Assembly (NCBI GenBank): GCA_035545855.1
Contig: DASZXK010000128.1
Span: 1 to 64,000, forward strand
Reading direction: 5' to 3'
Length of the DNA: 64,000 nucleotides
Source: DASZVB01 sp035545855
GTDB taxonomy: Bacteria > Myxococcota_A > Polyangia > Polyangiales > Polyangiaceae
The translations under genes and the position numbers were made by a program. Shown one piece after another: positions 50,164 through 57,880 of this stretch. Position 1 is the stretch's first letter, and the number at the start of each line of letters is the position of its first letter. Under the pieces are notes generated by a model that saw only the letters and a program-made list of their open reading frames with translations, ran no database searches and was not told where the DNA came from.

Positions 50164-51558
50164 TCAGACGCTCGGTTCTTCCACGAGCTCGATGCTCTTC
50201 CAGCGGCCCGACGCGAAGCGGAGGGCGAGGGCGCTCGATAGCCCGACCATGTAAATCACGAGGGACGTCATGATCGTGCCGACGCCGCCGTGGAAGAGGA
50301 ACACGGCCGCCCAGCCGAGCGGCGTGAAGATGCCCCAGGCGAGCACGATGCGCGCCCACATGCACCACGTCGTGTCTCCCGCGGCGCGGAGGGCTTCACT
50401 CAGCGTCATCCCGAGCGCGTCGAAGAGCTGCCAGAGGACGGCGAACATGAGCATCTTCGTGCCGACGTCCACGAGCTCGGTCGTCGTCACGCCGCCGGAC
50501 TGGAAGAACCCCATCAGGTACCGCGGGATCACGGCGTAGACGGCGCCGACCGCGAGCATCCACACGGCCGAGACCATGGCCGTCATCCGCACGAGCGGCC
50601 ACACGTCGTCCTTCCGGCCCTTTCCGATGGTCTCCCCGACCAGGATGGCGCCGCCGGACGCGAGGCCGAACGCCGGCATGAACGCGACGGAGTTGAGCTG
50701 CATGACGACGTTGAAGGCCGCGAGCACGCGCGTCCCGAGGTGCCCCACGACGGCGTTGATGAAGATGATGAACGCCGCGAACTCGAGGAACCAGTTCAGG
50801 CCGTTCGGGACGCCGAAGCGGAGCACCCGGAAGAACTCCTTCGCCCGGAGGCCGAGGGGCGCGACCCGCCGCGCCGCGAGGGCTTCCTTCCCGAACGGCA
50901 CGGCGAGCGTCAGAAACCCGGCGACGCTCCCGAGGACGCTCGCCCACGCGGCCCCGCTGACGCCGTACCCCGGCAGACCGAAGCGCGGCATCACCAGCGC
51001 GTAGCACCCGAGCACGTTCACGCTCATCGCGACGATGCCGGCCACCATGGAGGGCCGCGTGTTCCCCATGCCGCCGTAGTAGTTCCCGAGCGCCTCGATG
51101 CCGACCGCGGCCGTGATGGAGAGGAGCCGGATGCCGAGATATTTCGTCATCGCGGCGTGGACGCCCGGCTCGTAGTGGAAGAGCCCGAGGATGCTCGGGA
51201 TGAACGGGATGGAGACGAGGGCGAGGAGGCCGGCCATCGCCGCGATGGCGAGCCCGTAGAGCGCGTAGCGGAACACGCCCGCCCGCTCCCCTCGCCCGCG
51301 GAGCTGCGCGACGAAGCTCTGGACGATGAACACGGCGCCCGTCGGCATCACGATCGCCGACCACGAATTGAGGGACCCCGTCGTCACGGCGGCGAGGGCC
51401 GTCTCCCCGAGCGGCGCGACGAAGAGCGCGTCCGTGAATCCGATGACGGACTGCGTGGCGCGCGCGAGGACGATCGGCCACGAGAGCCCGATGAGCGTGC
51501 GGAGCGTCCCGGAGACCGTGACGCCCGGAGTCGTCGCGAGCGTCTGGGGCGCGGACAT
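50164..51558 (-). CDS. MATE family efflux transporter
   Basis: 464 aa with about 12 transmembrane helices in two MATE halves (LIGLSWPIVLARATQSVIGF; GGMGNTRPSMVAGIVAMSVN; FGVPNGLNWFLEFAAFIIFI; LWQLFDALGMTLSEALRAAG). It exports drugs or other organic molecules using H+ or Na+. It is divergent from the rffA-like gene with 123 bp between. A role in flipping an undecaprenyl-linked sugar is conceivable from context but is not shown by sequence. Confidence 0.93.
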   Translation of the reverse strand: MSAPQTLATTPGVTVSGTLRTLIGLSWPIVLARATQSVIGFTDALFVAPLGETALAAVTTGSLNSWSAIVMPTGAVFIVQSFVAQLRGRGERAGVFRYALYGLAIAAMAGLLALVSIPFIPSILGLFHYEPGVHAAMTKYLGIRLLSITAAVGIEALGNYYGGMGNTRPSMVAGIVAMSVNVLGCYALVMPRFGLPGYGVSGAAWASVLGSVAGFLTLAVPFGKEALAARRVAPLGLRAKEFFRVLRFGVPNGLNWFLEFAAFIIFINAVVGHLGTRVLAAFNVVMQLNSVAFMPAFGLASGGAILVGETIGKGRKDDVWPLVRMTAMVSAVWMLAVGAVYAVIPRYLMGFFQSGGVTTTELVDVGTKMLMFAVLWQLFDALGMTLSEALRAAGDTTWCMWARIVLAWGIFTPLGWAAVFLFHGGVGTIMTSLVIYMVGLSSALALRFASGRWKSIELVEEPSV

Positions 51559-51681
51559 GGCGGGGGGTGGTGCCTAAGACGATCGCCCCGGACTGGGAAG
51601 CCCACTTCGTGGTTTCTCGGCAGGAGCCGGGTCGATCCCTCATGACGGAAGCCTCCGGGGGGGCCTATCATCCCGCGCAGA

Positions 51682-52812
51682 TTGAAGATTCCATTCAACC
51701 GAGCGTCCCTCGCGGGGGGTGAACTCGAGAACGTCCAGGCGGCGTTCGCGGGCGGCCACATTTCCGGAGACGGCCCGTTCACGGCGCAGGCGCACCGGCT
51801 CCTCGCGGAGATCACCGGCGCGAAGAAGGTCCTCCTCACGACCTCCTGCACTCACGCGCTCGAGATGACGGCGCTCCTCCTGGACGTCCAGCCGGGGGAC
51901 GAGGTCATCGTCCCGTCGTTCACGTTCGTGAGCACGGTGAATGCGTACGTCCTCCGCGGCGCGAAGCCCGTCTTCGTGGACGTCCGCCCGGACACGCTGA
52001 ACCTCGACGAAGGGCTCCTGGAGGCGAAGATCACGGAGCGGACGCGGGCGATCGTCCCGGTCCACTACGCCGGCGTCGGCTGCGAGATGGACGAGATCGG
52101 CCGGATCGCGGCGGCCCGGAAGATCCCCGTCGTGGAGGACGCCGCGCACGGCCTGTTCGGGAAGTACAGGGGGCGTCCGCTCGGGAGCTTCGGCGCGTTC
52201 GCCACCCTCTCGTTCCACGAGACGAAGAACCTCACGTGCGGCGAGGGCGGCGCGCTCCTCCTGAACGACGAGCGCCACGTGGACCGGGCGGAGATCATCC
52301 GCGAAAAAGGCACGAACCGGAGCCTCTTCTTCCGCGGCCAGGTGGACAAGTACGGGTGGGTGGACATCGGCTCGAGCTACCTGCCGTCGGAGATCCTCGC
52401 GGCGTTCCTCTGCGCGCAGCTCGTCCAGATCGAGACGATCCAGGAGCGCCGCGGCGTGATCTGGAAGCGATATCTCGCCGAGCTCGCCCCGTGGGCGACC
52501 GAGAACGGCGTGCGCCTCCCGGTGATCCCCGCGCACTGCGAGCAGCCGTTCCACATGTTCCACCTGCTCTTTCCGTCCCTCGACCGCCGGCAGGCGTTCA
52601 TCGCCCACATGAAGCAGGCGGGGATCATCACGCCGTTCCACTACCTGCCGCTCCACGCTTCCCCGATGGGAAGGAAGTTCGGCTACGCGGAAGGAGACTG
52701 CCCCGTGACGGAAGACGTGAGCGACAGGCTCGTCCGCTTGCCGCTCTTCCCTTCTCTCTCGGCGGCGGAGCAGTCGGAAGTGATCGAGCGAGTGCTCGCG
52801 TTTCGCGTCTGA
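51682..52812 (+). CDS. rffA: dTDP-4-amino-4,6-dideoxygalactose transaminase (RffA/WecE-like)
   Basis: 376 aa, DegT/DnrJ/EryC1/StrS-type PLP enzyme. IPFNRASLAGGELENVQ, GGHISGDGPFT, LLTTSCTHALEMTALLL, VEDAAHGLFGKYRGRPLGS and FHETKNLTCGEGGALL (PLP-Lys in HETKN) are typical of RffA, as is HMFHLLFPSLDRRQAFI. It makes dTDP-4-amino-4,6-dideoxy-D-galactose from the 4-keto sugar. TTG start at 51682, with TATCAT 10 nt upstream. It converges on the RffC-like gene, 7 bp between stops. Confidence 0.92.
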   Translation: MKIPFNRASLAGGELENVQAAFAGGHISGDGPFTAQAHRLLAEITGAKKVLLTTSCTHALEMTALLLDVQPGDEVIVPSFTFVSTVNAYVLRGAKPVFVDVRPDTLNLDEGLLEAKITERTRAIVPVHYAGVGCEMDEIGRIAAARKIPVVEDAAHGLFGKYRGRPLGSFGAFATLSFHETKNLTCGEGGALLLNDERHVDRAEIIREKGTNRSLFFRGQVDKYGWVDIGSSYLPSEILAAFLCAQLVQIETIQERRGVIWKRYLAELAPWATENGVRLPVIPAHCEQPFHMFHLLFPSLDRRQAFIAHMKQAGIITPFHYLPLHASPMGRKFGYAEGDCPVTEDVSDRLVRLPLFPSLSAAEQSEVIERVLAFRV

Positions 52813-52819
52813 GCACGAA

Positions 52820-53524
52820 TCAGCGCGCGAAGCGGTGGTACCAGACCTGAAAGCGCGCCGGGACGAAGCCCGCGCTCAGGTAGAGGCGCTGCGCGGTGAC
52901 GTTCCTCGCCTGGGTCACGACCTCCGCCGTCCCGGCGCCGCGCGCGGAGAACCAGCGGAGCGCCGCGGCGGAGAGCGCCTTTCCAAGCCCCCGGCCGCGG
53001 ACGGACTCCGCGACCCCCACGAGGCCGATCTCGCCGACCCCGTCCGGCCGGATCCGGCAAGTCGTGTAGCCGCAGGCGCCCGCGCCGGCGTCCGCGACGA
53101 GGACGCCCGCGGAGTCTTCCCGGACGGCCTTCCGGATCCAGATCCGGTAGAGCTCGTCCACGCGGTCCCGGGGGAAGCGCGCGTCGAAGTAGAAGCGGCT
53201 CTCCCCGTGGACGGATCCGGCGATCCGCTCGAGCTCGGGGAGATCCGCGTCGCGGGCCGCGCGGACGGGGCCGCCCGACGCGGACTCGGCGCCTCCCGCG
53301 GGGAGGTCGACGGACAGCGTCAGCCTCCCGTCGACGTACACGAAGCCGAGGTCCGTCGTGCGGAGCGCGGTCTCGGCGTCGTCTCCGTTCGCGAGCAGGT
53401 ACACGCACCGAAAGGGCGCCGCCGCGGACTCGAACGCCGCGCGATCCGGACCGAGCCGTCCGTCGCGCACGCGGCCGACCGAAAACCCGAAGTGCGTCGT
53501 GTCCCACGCGAGCGCGTCGATCAT
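52820..53524 (-). CDS. rffC: GNAT acetyltransferase, dTDP-fucosamine acetyltransferase (RffC/WecD)-like
   Basis: 234 aa. The N-terminal part WDTTHFGFSVGRV and VYLLANGDD matches the RffC/WecD layout. The GNAT core carries the acetyl-CoA loop VAESVRGRGLGKALSAAAL and a closing NVTAQRLYLSAGFVPAR. The expected reaction is N-acetylation of the amino sugar made by RffA. The start overlaps the glycosyltransferase stop by ATGA (53521-53524). Confidence 0.85.
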   Translation of the reverse strand: MIDALAWDTTHFGFSVGRVRDGRLGPDRAAFESAAAPFRCVYLLANGDDAETALRTTDLGFVYVDGRLTLSVDLPAGGAESASGGPVRAARDADLPELERIAGSVHGESRFYFDARFPRDRVDELYRIWIRKAVREDSAGVLVADAGAGACGYTTCRIRPDGVGEIGLVGVAESVRGRGLGKALSAAALRWFSARGAGTAEVVTQARNVTAQRLYLSAGFVPARFQVWYHRFAR

Positions 53525-54486
53525 GGCTCGCCGCTGTCCGACCGCACGGTGTAGAGCGGCTTGTCGAGCAGGCGGAAGTGGATCCGCGCGAGGTACTCCC
53601 CGATGACGCCGATGGCGAAGAGCTGGGCGCCGGCGAGAATGGAGACGAGCGACGCGAGAAACGGAAACCCCGGGACGCTGGTGCCCTCGAGGAGGTATCG
53701 CCCGAGCACGAACGCGAGGACGAGCAGCCCGAAACCGAGCGCCGCGAAGCCGACGAAGCTCGCGACCTGGAGGGGGAGCACCGAGAACCCGGTGATCATG
53801 TTCATCGCGTGGACGACGAGCTTCCGGAACGTGTAGTTGGACGTGCCGAACCTGCGCTCGTCGTGGCGCACGACGACGGACGCGAAGCGGGTCGTCCCCC
53901 ACGTGAGGAGCACGTCCACGTTCACGTAGGAGCCGCGGTGGCCGGAGAAGGCCGCGGTGACCTCCTTCCGGAACGCCCGGAACGCGCTGATGCGGCTCGC
54001 CGTCGCGGCGCCCATCGCGCCCTTCAGGACGAGCTTCGTGATCTGGGACGCCAGGTCCCTCGCGAGCCCGTGCTGCTGGTGCTCGGGCACGCCGTAGACG
54101 ACGTCCGCGCCCTCGGCGAGCTTCGCGAGGAGCTTCGGGAGCTCGGACGGCGGGTGCTGCAGGTCGTCGTCCATCGTGACGAGGACCGCGTTCCGGGCGA
54201 CGCGGATGCCGGCGAGGAGCGCGTTGTGCTGCCCGTAGTTCCGCATGAGCTCGATGCCCCGCACCTCGGCGTGCTTCGCGGCGAGCTCCCGGACGGCGGC
54301 CGCGCTCCGGTCGCGCGATCCGTCGTCGACGAGGATGATCTCGAACTCGCGGGTCAGCGCCTCGAGCGCGGCGAGGAGCTCCGGGATCAGGCGAGGAAGG
54401 GACTCCTCGCTGTTGTAAACGGGGATGACGACGGAAATGGACTCGGCGCCCGCGGAGCTGGGGAGATCGGTCGAGGCGGAAGTCAT
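53521..54486 (-). CDS. polyprenyl-phosphate glycosyltransferase (ArnC/GtrB-like)
   Basis: 321 aa, GT2 family with two C-terminal membrane helices (VASFVGFAALGFGLLVLAFV; FLASLVSILAGAQLFAIGVI). Motifs: SVVIPVYNSEESLPRLIPEL, FEIILVDDGSRDRSA, YGQHNALLAG, TMDDDLQHPPSELPKL (DDD metal site) and RHDERRFGTSNYTFRK. It puts a sugar on polyprenyl phosphate at the inner membrane. The ATG at 54486 is preferred; a TTG at 54540 is possible. Coupled to the acetyltransferase gene, it may use the dTDP-Fuc4NAc made there. Confidence 0.9.
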   Translation of the reverse strand: MTSASTDLPSSAGAESISVVIPVYNSEESLPRLIPELLAALEALTREFEIILVDDGSRDRSAAAVRELAAKHAEVRGIELMRNYGQHNALLAGIRVARNAVLVTMDDDLQHPPSELPKLLAKLAEGADVVYGVPEHQQHGLARDLASQITKLVLKGAMGAATASRISAFRAFRKEVTAAFSGHRGSYVNVDVLLTWGTTRFASVVVRHDERRFGTSNYTFRKLVVHAMNMITGFSVLPLQVASFVGFAALGFGLLVLAFVLGRYLLEGTSVPGFPFLASLVSILAGAQLFAIGVIGEYLARIHFRLLDKPLYTVRSDSGEP

Positions 54487-54596
54487 CGAAACCGTGCCGA
54501 ATCCGCCGGGGAACGTATCCGTTGTGGATGGCCGGTTCAATCCGCCTCGCCGCGCGATCGTCTTCGCTTACGAGCCCGATTCGAGGGTTTCCGCGA

Positions 54597-54625
54597 CTGA
54601 CAGCTCCCGGGGATGGCGCTAGGCT
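54597..54625 (+). promoter_or_regulatory. promoter of the first CCCWLPIG lipoprotein gene
   Basis: CTGACA (54597-54602), 17-bp spacer, TAGGCT (54620-54625). The hexamer ends 8 nt before the ATG at 54634, which would make the transcript nearly leaderless. Confidence 0.5.
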
Positions 54626-54633
54626 CGCTCCCC

Positions 54634-54981
54634 ATGAGGGTAGAGAAGCTTTTCAACGTTCTCGTGATGGCCGGCGTTTCCGCGGCGGCAGGGTTCGGCA
54701 CCACCGGCTGCGGTGACGACAGCAGCACCGGCGGCGGTGGCGGCGGCGCGCCCGCAGCGGGCGGCGGTCAGGGGACCGGCGGCGCGAGCAGCGGCGGGCA
54801 AGGCGGCGGTGGCGGCGGTGGCGGTGCGAACAGCTGCGACACGAAGTGCGCCCCGAGCCCCGATCTCGCGAGCTGGACGGACTGCGGCGGATGCTGCTGC
54901 TGGCTCCCCATCGGAACCACCGCGCCGGTCGGCTCGCCGACGTGCGGGGACGAACCGTGCTGCGTCGGCCGCGGACGCTGA
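54634..54981 (+). CDS. Cys-rich lipoprotein with CCCWLPIG...CGDEPCCVGRGR C-terminus (paralogue 1)
   Basis: 115 aa. MRVEKLFNVLVMAGVSAAAG leads to lipobox TTGCGDD, then a Gly-rich linker. The last 43 residues are CDTKCAPSPDLASWTDC, then GGCCCWLPIGTTAPVGSP and TCGDEPCCVGRGR. N-terminus and C-terminus are conserved with the product of 55784-56320; only the linker differs. It is 4 bp before the ferritin-like gene. I know no family for this Cys motif. Confidence 0.8.
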   Translation: MRVEKLFNVLVMAGVSAAAGFGTTGCGDDSSTGGGGGGAPAAGGGQGTGGASSGGQGGGGGGGGANSCDTKCAPSPDLASWTDCGGCCCWLPIGTTAPVGSPTCGDEPCCVGRGR

Positions 54982-54985
54982 CGGC

Positions 54986-55732
54986 GTGACGACCGCGTCG
55001 CTTCCGGAGAACATCCGCGCGCGCCTCCGGACGACCTGGGCGTTCCGGACGCGCGCGGAGATCGAGGCGACGGCTCGCTTCGCTCGCCTCGCGGAGGAGC
55101 TGCCCGAGGTGTCGGCGGCGCCGATCGTCGTGCAGGGCGCGGCGGACGCGGCGAGGGACGAAGCGCGTCACCGCGACCTCTGCGCCGTCCTCGCGGCGAA
55201 GTTCGGGGACCCTTCCGCCGTGAACCACGTTCCGCCGAAGGTCCGCATCGGCCGCTCGGAGATGGACCCGCGGGATCGCCTCCTCTGGGAGATGGTCGCC
55301 GTCTGCTGCATCAGCGAGACGATGAACACCGCGCTCCTCACGCGCTGCCTCGAGGTGACGAAGGATCCGGAGATCCGCCGCACCGTCCACGAGCTCCTGA
55401 AGGACGAGGTGAAGCACTCCCGGCTCGGCTGGGCGCACCTCGCGTCCGAGCGAGCCGCGGGGCGCGGGGGGTTCCTGCGGGACGTCCTCCCCCTCATGCT
55501 CGAGGCGAGCGTCGAGCCCGGGTTTCTCCAGGGAGCCGCGCAGCCGCCCTGGGACGACGCGCTCTACGACTACGGGGAGCTCCCGTGGAGCGAGCTCGTC
55601 GGGATATACCGGGATACCCTGGAGCTCGTGATCTTCAAGGGTCTCGACGCGTTGGGCGTGGACACGACGGAAGGTCGTGCGTGGCTCGAACGCGAGACGG
55701 GTTCCCAGGAGCGCTCGCCTTCGAACGAGTAA
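54986..55732 (+). CDS. ferritin-like (diiron-type) domain protein
   Basis: 248 aa from GTG 54986. It is helical with the four-helix diiron pattern: an acidic first helix, ARDEARHRDLC (ExxH), VCCISETMNTALLTR (Glu in the third helix) and LKDEVKHSRLGWAHL (ExxH). Such proteins oxidise iron or organic substrates with O2. It lies between the two CCCWLPIG lipoprotein genes, 4 bp after the first and 51 bp before the second, which suggests one function. No known substrate. Confidence 0.85.
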   Translation: MTTASLPENIRARLRTTWAFRTRAEIEATARFARLAEELPEVSAAPIVVQGAADAARDEARHRDLCAVLAAKFGDPSAVNHVPPKVRIGRSEMDPRDRLLWEMVAVCCISETMNTALLTRCLEVTKDPEIRRTVHELLKDEVKHSRLGWAHLASERAAGRGGFLRDVLPLMLEASVEPGFLQGAAQPPWDDALYDYGELPWSELVGIYRDTLELVIFKGLDALGVDTTEGRAWLERETGSQERSPSNE

Positions 55733-55783
55733 GCGCCTTTCGGCGACGCTCGGGGCCGGGATTCGGCTACCGTTTCTCTCGCC

Positions 55784-56320
55784 ATGAAACTCGAACGCCT
55801 TTTTCACGTTCTCGTCGTCACCGGTGCTTCGTCGACGACCGGGCTACTCGGCTGCAGCAGCGACGACGGGACGTCGACGCCACAGGGCGTGAACGGAACC
55901 GGCGCGACGGGCGGCGGCTCTTCCGAGACCGGCGGAAGCAGCTCCGGCAACGGCGGCGCGTCGAGTGGCGGCGCGCAGAGCAGCGGCGGCAAGGGCGGCG
56001 GATCTGCCGGCGCGTCGGGCGGCGGCACCACGGCCGGCGGCGCACAGAACGCCGGTGGCGCGCAGAATACCGGTGGCGAATCGAGCACGGGTGGCGCGCA
56101 GAACACCGGCGGCGAGTCGAGCGCGGGTGGTGCGCAGAACGCCGGCGGCGCCACGAGCGCCGGCGGGAGCGCGGCTTCGTGCGACTCCGTGTGCATGCCG
56201 AACCCGAATCCGTTCGGGACGCTCTGCAACGGCTGCTGCTGCTGGCTTCCCATCGGCTCGAGCGGAGTCGGCGCCCCGATCTGTGGGGACGAACCCTGCT
56301 GCGTCGGCCGCGGGCGCTGA
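55784..56320 (+). CDS. Cys-rich lipoprotein with CCCWLPIG...CGDEPCCVGRGR C-terminus (paralogue 2)
   Basis: 178 aa. MKLERLFHVLVVTGASSTTG leads to lipobox LLGCSSDD, then a Gly/Ser/Ala linker with 12-residue repeats (GGAQNAGGAQNTGGESS-like), then CDSVCMPNPNPFGTLC, NGCCCWLPIGSSGVGAP and ICGDEPCCVGRGR. Over the last 43 residues it matches paralogue 1 closely, including every Cys. The longer linker is the only major difference. Confidence 0.8.
   Translation: MKLERLFHVLVVTGASSTTGLLGCSSDDGTSTPQGVNGTGATGGGSSETGGSSSGNGGASSGGAQSSGGKGGGSAGASGGGTTAGGAQNAGGAQNTGGESSTGGAQNTGGESSAGGAQNAGGATSAGGSAASCDSVCMPNPNPFGTLCNGCCCWLPIGSSGVGAPICGDEPCCVGRGR
56040..56165. repeat. coding tandem repeats in the Gly-rich linker
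   Basis: GGCGGCGCACAGAACGCC-like units of 18-36 bp recur with small changes across this part of 55784-56320, encoding GGAQNxGGESS modules. Expansion by slippage is likely. Confidence 0.6.
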
Positions 56321-56365
56321 GCTTCCTTCATCTCGGTGACTGACTTGGATTGACAGGAGACCTCC

Positions 56366-57322
56366 ATGCTTCGTTCCAGAGCTTCCCTCTTCGCTTCCGC
56401 AATCCTCGGCGTCCTCGTCGCGACCGCGTGCTCGGACGACACGAACACCTCCTTCAACGGCGGCGTCACCGACGGCGGCGGCGGCGGCGCGGGCGGAAGC
56501 TCGGGATCCGGTTCGGGCGGTAAGGGCTCGGGCGGCACGGGCTCCGGTGGCAAGGGGTCCGGCGGGGCGAACAGCGGCGGGGCGAGCAGCGGCGGGAGCG
56601 GCGGCAGCGGCGCTCTGGACGGCGGCACCGGTGGTTCGAATCCCGGCGACTCCGGCATCCCCGACGACGGCTCCGCACCCGCGGATGCGAGCGCGGGCGG
56701 CTCGACGGGAAGCGATGGCGCGACCGGTACGGGCGGCGCGAGCGACGGCGGCGCGACCGGCACGGGCGGCGCGAGCGACGGCGGCGCTTCGACGGGCGGC
56801 GCCACGGGCAGCGGCGGCGCGAGCACGGACGCGGGCCCCCACAAGCGCGTCTTCGTCACGAAAGACACGTTCGACGGCAACCTGAAGGGCACCGCCGCGA
56901 GCGGGCTCGAAGGCGCGGATGCGCTCTGTCAGGCAGCCGCGGACGACGCGAGCCTCGGTGGGACGTGGGTCGCGTGGCTCTCGGACAGCGGGCACGACGC
57001 CATCGACCGCATCGCGGACGTGGGCCCGTGGTACCGCATCGACGGGCAGAAGGTCTTCGACGACAAGGCCGCGATCACCACCACGGGACCCGCGGTCGCG
57101 ATCAGCCGCGGCCCGAAGAACGAAGTCGTCTCCTTCCTCCCGTGGACCGGCACGAAGAGCGACGGCACGCGCACCCCGCACAACTGCAACGACTGGCAGA
57201 GCAGCGACAGCAGCAACTCCGGCACGTGCGGCTCGAGCTCCGCGACGGCGACCTGGACGGAGACCGGGCCGACGGGGCTCCCCTGCAGCATCCCGTACAA
57301 CCTCTACTGTTTCGAGCAGTAA
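56366..57322 (+). CDS. lipoprotein with C-terminal DUF1554 domain
   Basis: 318 aa. Lipobox VLVATACSDD, then a Gly/Ser/Asp linker to about residue 155. The C-terminal domain begins KRVFVTKDTFDGNLKGTAAS and includes LEGADALCQAAADDASLGGT, WVAWLSDSGHDA and HNCNDWQSSDSSNSGTCG, the pattern of DUF1554 (known from Leptospira surface lipoproteins). The AGGAGACCTCC before the ATG is a strong ribosome-binding site. A surface-binding role is inferred. Confidence 0.85.
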   Translation: MLRSRASLFASAILGVLVATACSDDTNTSFNGGVTDGGGGGAGGSSGSGSGGKGSGGTGSGGKGSGGANSGGASSGGSGGSGALDGGTGGSNPGDSGIPDDGSAPADASAGGSTGSDGATGTGGASDGGATGTGGASDGGASTGGATGSGGASTDAGPHKRVFVTKDTFDGNLKGTAASGLEGADALCQAAADDASLGGTWVAWLSDSGHDAIDRIADVGPWYRIDGQKVFDDKAAITTTGPAVAISRGPKNEVVSFLPWTGTKSDGTRTPHNCNDWQSSDSSNSGTCGSSSATATWTETGPTGLPCSIPYNLYCFEQ

Positions 57323-57392
57323 GCCGGCGTCTCGAGAGTCGCCGCGCATCTCCCGATGACGCGCGGCCCTTCCCGGGGGAGGCTCGAGGGCC

Positions 57393-57785
57393 GTGCCCGC
57401 CCGAGCGTTCCCCGTCGAAGCCGTCCGTGATCTGGTCGGCATCCTCCGCACGCTCTACGCGCATGCGGCCGCCGAGCGCGGTCCGGACACGCGCCGTCTC
57501 GCGCTGATCCGGAAGCTCGCGACGGAGCTCCAGCGCGCGACCGCGATGGCCGCGCCGCACGACCCGGGCACCGCGCCGTGCGAGCGCGCCATCGAGCTCG
57601 CGGAGAACGCCGCGGCGCGCGTCGCCGAGGTGCTGGAGGATCTGGACGTCCACGTGCCCGCCGGCTGGAACCCGACGACGGAGTCGCTCCTCCGGACGGC
57701 GTCCGCACGCGTCGCGGGAAGGTCGCGGAAGCGCGGGCCCACCGAGCGCGAGCTCCGCTGGGCCTGCGGCAAGAACCGGCGCTGA
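57393..57785 (+). CDS. small helical hypothetical protein
   Basis: 130 aa from GTG 57393 (GGGGGAGG site). Almost entirely helical and Ala/Arg/Glu-rich (VRDLVGILRTLYAHAAAERG; LIRKLATELQRATAMAAPHD; AENAAARVAEVLEDLDVHVP), ending in a basic stretch with RSRKRGPTERELRWACGKNR. No family is recognised; a helical-bundle regulator or structural role cannot be excluded. Confidence 0.65.
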   Translation: MPARAFPVEAVRDLVGILRTLYAHAAAERGPDTRRLALIRKLATELQRATAMAAPHDPGTAPCERAIELAENAAARVAEVLEDLDVHVPAGWNPTTESLLRTASARVAGRSRKRGPTERELRWACGKNRR

Positions 57786-57880
57786 AACGCGGGACCTGGT
57801 TACGGAGCGGTCGCCTTCGGCAGGGGGAGCCCAGCGCGCCGGCCTTTGCCAGGGAAGCGGAGCCTTGCTACACGATCCGC

